Source: Alphaproteobacteria bacterium (lineage in GTDB: Bacteria > Pseudomonadota > Alphaproteobacteria > Micavibrionales > Micavibrionaceae). Taken from it: a DNA stretch of 39,345 nt. The DNA lies in assembly GCA_018000295.1 (NCBI GenBank), contig JAGNKE010000024.1:1-39345 (forward strand). The letters are read 5' to 3'. Below are positions 36,937 to 39,345 of this stretch, in pieces. Under the pieces are notes generated by a model. That model was not told the origin of the DNA. It saw only the letters and a program-made list of their open reading frames with translations, and did not search any database. Positions within the stretch are counted from its first letter, which is position 1. Every line of letters begins with the position of its first letter. A program made the translations under genes and the position numbers.

Positions 36937-37037
36937 TCCACTGATATCATATTTTGACGGAGATAACACGCAAACGCAAAAACATATTCCCTTTGACACC
37001 GTTCGGTTGGTACAAAGATCGAAAGATAGAGAGGAAC

Positions 37038-37619
37038 ATGAGCAGAGCCGTTTTTTTCCCCGCCGACGAATTCCGGCGCTGCCTGATCGGCACCCTGGAG
37101 AACGCCTGCTTCCTGAAACAGGGCGCGGAGCGCTTCACCAATTCGGTCGAAGAGGCGATGCGCTCCTTCTGGCTGCTGCTGCTCTCCGTGCCTCTCAATT
37201 TCAGCGCCGTCCTCTTCCTCAGCCAACACAGTGAAAAACTGAAAAGCGCGCCGGCTCTGGCCCTGATAGAACAGGAGGCCACCCGCCTCGTCTTCGTAAA
37301 CCTGTTCTTCATTCTGGCCGTTTATGTGCTCTGTAAGATTCATCAGCGTCTGGAGAATTTTCCCCGCTATCTGGCCGGAATGAACTGGCTGCAACTGATC
37401 CCGATCCTTTTCGAAACCCCCATCCATCTGATGGTCTGGTCCGGCCTTCATACGCTCGACGAGGTAACCATGCTGGAGGCATTCTTCATGGTCTATATAC
37501 TGTTTGTGACGGGATACTTCATCATGAACAGCCTCAAGATCAGGGCACCGATGGCCGTCTTTCTCGTCTTTATGATGTTTATTGTGGAGGATATGACCCG
37601 CCACGCCCTGCTTTACTAA
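37038..37619 (+). CDS. Membrane protein of unknown function
   Basis: A 193-residue protein with an N-terminal cytoplasmic part (MSRAVFFPADEFRRCLIGTLENACFLKQGAERF) and about four membrane segments (roughly 50-68, 83-103, 120-135, 145-190). I recognise no family with certainty; the YIP1-like layout (four to five helices with FNSVEEAMRSFW-type start) is a possibility. Start ATG 37038 has GAGG 5 bases upstream; the longer frame from 36954 lacks one. Its stop overlaps the convergent transferase gene by 4 bases (CTAA). Confidence 0.75.
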   Translation: MSRAVFFPADEFRRCLIGTLENACFLKQGAERFTNSVEEAMRSFWLLLLSVPLNFSAVLFLSQHSEKLKSAPALALIEQEATRLVFVNLFFILAVYVLCKIHQRLENFPRYLAGMNWLQLIPILFETPIHLMVWSGLHTLDEVTMLEAFFMVYILFVTGYFIMNSLKIRAPMAVFLVFMMFIVEDMTRHALLY

Positions 37620-38689
37620 ACGCCGCGCAAACGCCTGAAAATCGAAACATAGCGGTGAGGCTTGTACGACAGCGCCATATGCGTAAACAACAGCGCGATC
37701 CACAGGTAAGCCAGAACGGGTTGCGGCACACCCATCTGGATCCCAAAAAACCCGACCGCCCCCATCACAAAAACAACGCAAAGAATAAAGGCGCTCGCCT
37801 GCCCCGCCGTAAATCCCGCATCCAGAAGATGATGATGAAGATGCCCGCGGTCGGCGGTAAACGGATGCTTGCCCTCTCGCACACGCCGGTAAAACTGCGC
37901 GCACTCGTCGAACACAGGCAGCCCGATAATCCACGCAACCGTGATCGGCAGCAGTGTCGGCCCCGGAAACGCGGCAATCTTTATGGCATACCACCCCATC
38001 AGCAACCCAAGGCACAGGCTGCCGGAATCGCCCATAAAAACCGAAGCCTTCGCCCGCCACGGCGTGCGCATATTGTAAACCAGAAACCCCGCCAGCGCGC
38101 CGGCGACAATCATCAGGCCCGGAAGAAGAACAACATTCTCGCGCAAGAGACAGGCCAGAATGAACCATAAAAAACTCAGCAACCCGATCCCCCCCGCCAG
38201 CCCGTCCAGCCCGTCGATCAGATTCATCCCGTTGATGAACAGCACCATGGCGATAATCGAAAACGGAATGGAAAAAACATCCAGCCACAACCCCCCGAAC
38301 CCGAACAGATCGCCCAGCGTAAGAATCTGCGCCCCGCCGGGAACTACGACGACCAGCGCCGCGATGATCTGCGCCCCGAACTTGATCCACGGCTGGATCG
38401 GCTTGTAATCGTCCGCCATCCCGACCGCCATCAGGAGAGCCAGCGCCTCGATCAATGGCCAGTGCCCCTGCGCCCCGTATCCTGAAAACACGAAAACCAG
38501 AATAAAAACCGGAAAGACGATCAGCCCCCCGATCGGCGGCACGGGACGGTCATGCACCTTCCGCCCGCCCGGCGCATCGATAAACCCCGAGCGCACGGCA
38601 AAGCGGATCGCCAACGGCAACAACGCCGCGACCAGCGCAAAGCTGACCAAAGCCAGAAGAAACGAAAAACCCGCAGGACCGAAATTCAT
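37616..38689 (-). CDS. WecA/MraY-type undecaprenyl-phosphate sugar-1-phosphate transferase
   Basis: A 357-residue polytopic membrane enzyme of the polyprenyl-phosphate N-acetylhexosamine-1-phosphate transferase family. It starts surface-polysaccharide or O-antigen synthesis by loading undecaprenyl phosphate. Motifs seen: GGRKVHDRPVPPIGGL near residue 40, GMADDYKPI, NGMNLIDGLDGLAGG, FMGDSGSLCLGL and the cytoplasmic His motif DRGHLHHHLLDAG. The His loop and length favour WecA/TagO over MraY. ATG 38689 is the likely start; TTG 38719 is an alternative. Neither has a clear ribosome binding site. Confidence 0.92.
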   Translation of the reverse strand: MNFGPAGFSFLLALVSFALVAALLPLAIRFAVRSGFIDAPGGRKVHDRPVPPIGGLIVFPVFILVFVFSGYGAQGHWPLIEALALLMAVGMADDYKPIQPWIKFGAQIIAALVVVVPGGAQILTLGDLFGFGGLWLDVFSIPFSIIAMVLFINGMNLIDGLDGLAGGIGLLSFLWFILACLLRENVVLLPGLMIVAGALAGFLVYNMRTPWRAKASVFMGDSGSLCLGLLMGWYAIKIAAFPGPTLLPITVAWIIGLPVFDECAQFYRRVREGKHPFTADRGHLHHHLLDAGFTAGQASAFILCVVFVMGAVGFFGIQMGVPQPVLAYLWIALLFTHMALSYKPHRYVSIFRRLRGV

Positions 38690-38772
38690 GCGCGGCAGAA
38701 TAAGCCAGAGCAGCCGCAAAGAAAAGACGACCGCAACCGCTTATGTGCAAAAGTCGGTGGAGAAACTGTGGA

Positions 38773-38940
38773 TCAGCTTGTAAAGATGCCGATGAAGCCC
38801 TCGTAAAGGGCCGCGACATCCTCGCCCATTGTATAGACGACAACGACAATGGCGATCGAAATACCCGTGGCGATCAGGCTGTACTCGATCGCCGTAGCGC
38901 CCTCTTCCTGGCGCAAATAACGTGAAATAAGGCCGTGCAT
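38773..38940 (-). CDS. Second Flp/PilA-type pilin, outside the tad locus
   Basis: A 55-residue Flp prepilin. The leader MHGLISRYLRQEEG is followed by ATAIEYSLIATGISIAIVVVVY, with the same Gly14 cleavage site, Glu at +5 and Tyr at +6 as the main pilin at 9633-9800. Both are exactly 55 residues when this gene starts at ATG 38940, which has GGAAAGAG just upstream; ATG 38955 would add five residues. It would be processed by CpaA about 29 kb away. It is divergent from the flagellin gene. Confidence 0.92.
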   Translation of the reverse strand: MHGLISRYLRQEEGATAIEYSLIATGISIAIVVVVYTMGEDVAALYEGFIGIFTS

Positions 38941-38955
38941 AGCTCTTTCCGTCAT

Positions 38956-39221
38956 GAGTGTTACCCAATCTTCAGGATGCCCGGAAAAAGGTAAGATTTA
39001 GTAAAGAATTGGTAAAATGCAGATAAACAGGACGAAAGTCCTAACTCCACTCTGCCCCTCGGAAACACGCAGATACCCGAGCAAAGCTGTTCTATGCACA
39101 ATATATACACGGAATATTCACTATTCCCGTTTTATCCTTGAAAGAGAATAGGCCATAATCGACGTAATTCGTCCGGCGCAGGAGTGTCGGGTTAAATGCC
39201 TAGGAAAGGTAAGCGTACACT
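38956..39221. promoter_or_regulatory. Shared control region of pilin 2 and flagellin
   Basis: This 266-base divergent spacer holds several structures. GTAA repeats at 38991, 39001 and 39012 (TTAC-N7-TTAC-N6-TTAC on the pilin strand) resemble degenerate CtrA half-sites. A GNRA-type hairpin AGGAC-GAAA-GTCCT is at 39029-39042. An inverted repeat GGAATA-N5-TATTCC is at 39111-39127. I could not find a clean sigma-54 or sigma-28 promoter for the flagellin gene. Confidence 0.5.
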
Positions 39222-39345
39222 ATGTCTTCCGATGTAGTTTTGACTGCGGCGTTACGTAACAATTTGCTTTCGCTGCAAAACACCCAAAAACTGATTGACC
39301 AAACCCAGCTTCGTCTCGCGACGGGCTTGAAAGTCAACTCCGCTC
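39222..39345 (+). CDS. Flagellin, N-terminal part (cut by window edge)
   Basis: The first 41 codons read MSSDVVLTAALRNNLLSLQ, then NTQKLIDQTQLRLATGLKVNSA, the conserved D0 helix of flagellin. The xLRNNLLSLQ...RLATGLKVNSA pattern is that of alphaproteobacterial flagellins. A purine-rich AGGAAAGGTAAG lies 11-22 bases upstream of the ATG, rather far for a normal ribosome binding site. The rest of the gene is outside the window. Confidence 0.93.
   Translation, partial: MSSDVVLTAALRNNLLSLQNTQKLIDQTQLRLATGLKVNSA

Noticed and set aside
36858..38390. Minus-strand open frame of 510 codons
   Set aside because: It crosses the WecA-type gene in another frame and runs antisense to the membrane protein gene. 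Both of those have better starts and, for WecA, all family motifs.
39018..39152. Open frame of 44 codons (MQINRTKVL) upstream of flagellin
   Set aside because: No ribosome binding site, unusual codon use, and it overlaps the hairpin and inverted repeat of the control region; probably chance.
39043..39221. Sigma-54 or sigma-28 promoter for flagellin
   Set aside because: No TGGCAC-N5-TTGC or TAAA-N15-GCCGATAA match was found by eye, so no promoter class is assigned.

Overview
The window is a fragment of an alphaproteobacterial chromosome of moderately high GC. The evidence is gene order: a Tad/Cpa pilus locus; the pal-cpoB-tilS-ftsH-glmM and hisZ-purA runs; rsmI-yraN divergent from an LpoA-like lipoprotein gene; and a flagellin start resembling those of Micavibrio- and Rhodospirillum-type bacteria. 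The genus is inferred only loosely. Nearly all of the first 28 kb is transcribed leftward (minus strand). I found no tRNA, rRNA or CRISPR.

Region 1 (1-503): the left edge cuts an IS5-type transposase gene that starts at 68. The element's outer end lies near 123-127, where it appears to have cut off the 3' end of a small AT-rich ORF. Region 2 (504-15607, minus): a nearly complete Tad (Flp) pilus locus. In transcription order it runs pseudokinase-like protein, membrane protein, terminator, two TadE-type minor pilins, TadG with a von Willebrand A domain, terminator, major pilin Flp, terminator, CpaA, CpaB, CpaC, CpaD, CpaE, CpaF, TadB, TadC. The flp gene forms its own terminator-bounded unit with a CtrA-like box at -35. 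TadD is not seen; the IS lies where it would often follow.

Region 3 (15818-28405): housekeeping genes purA, hisZ, glmM, ftsH, tilS, cpoB, pal, a SirB1-type protein, a BON-domain lipoprotein, yraN and rsmI on the minus strand, plus an N-formylglutamate amidohydrolase-like gene on the plus strand. They cover purine and histidine synthesis, UDP-GlcNAc precursor supply, membrane proteolysis, tRNA-Ile decoding, the Tol-Pal envelope system and 16S rRNA methylation. Region 4 (28504-33413, plus): LpoA-like lipoprotein, TetR regulator, an unrecognised 455-residue protein, TrhO and acylphosphatase.

Region 5 (33414-36846, minus): a compact EF-hand protein / ECF sigma / one-TM protein / periplasmic metal-sensor cluster whose layout recalls CnrYXH, then an AMIN-domain lipoprotein upstream. 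Region 6 (37038-39345): a membrane protein, a WecA/MraY-type sugar-phosphate transferase, a second flp pilin gene, and divergently from it the start of a flagellin gene cut by the window edge. The items I would look at first are the Tad-linked degenerate kinase pair, the CtrA-like flp promoter, the divergent pilin/flagellin control region, the ECF/EF-hand cluster, the cysteine-rich insert in TadG, and two short coding-like stretches outside called genes (near 5433-5519 and 25190-25375).
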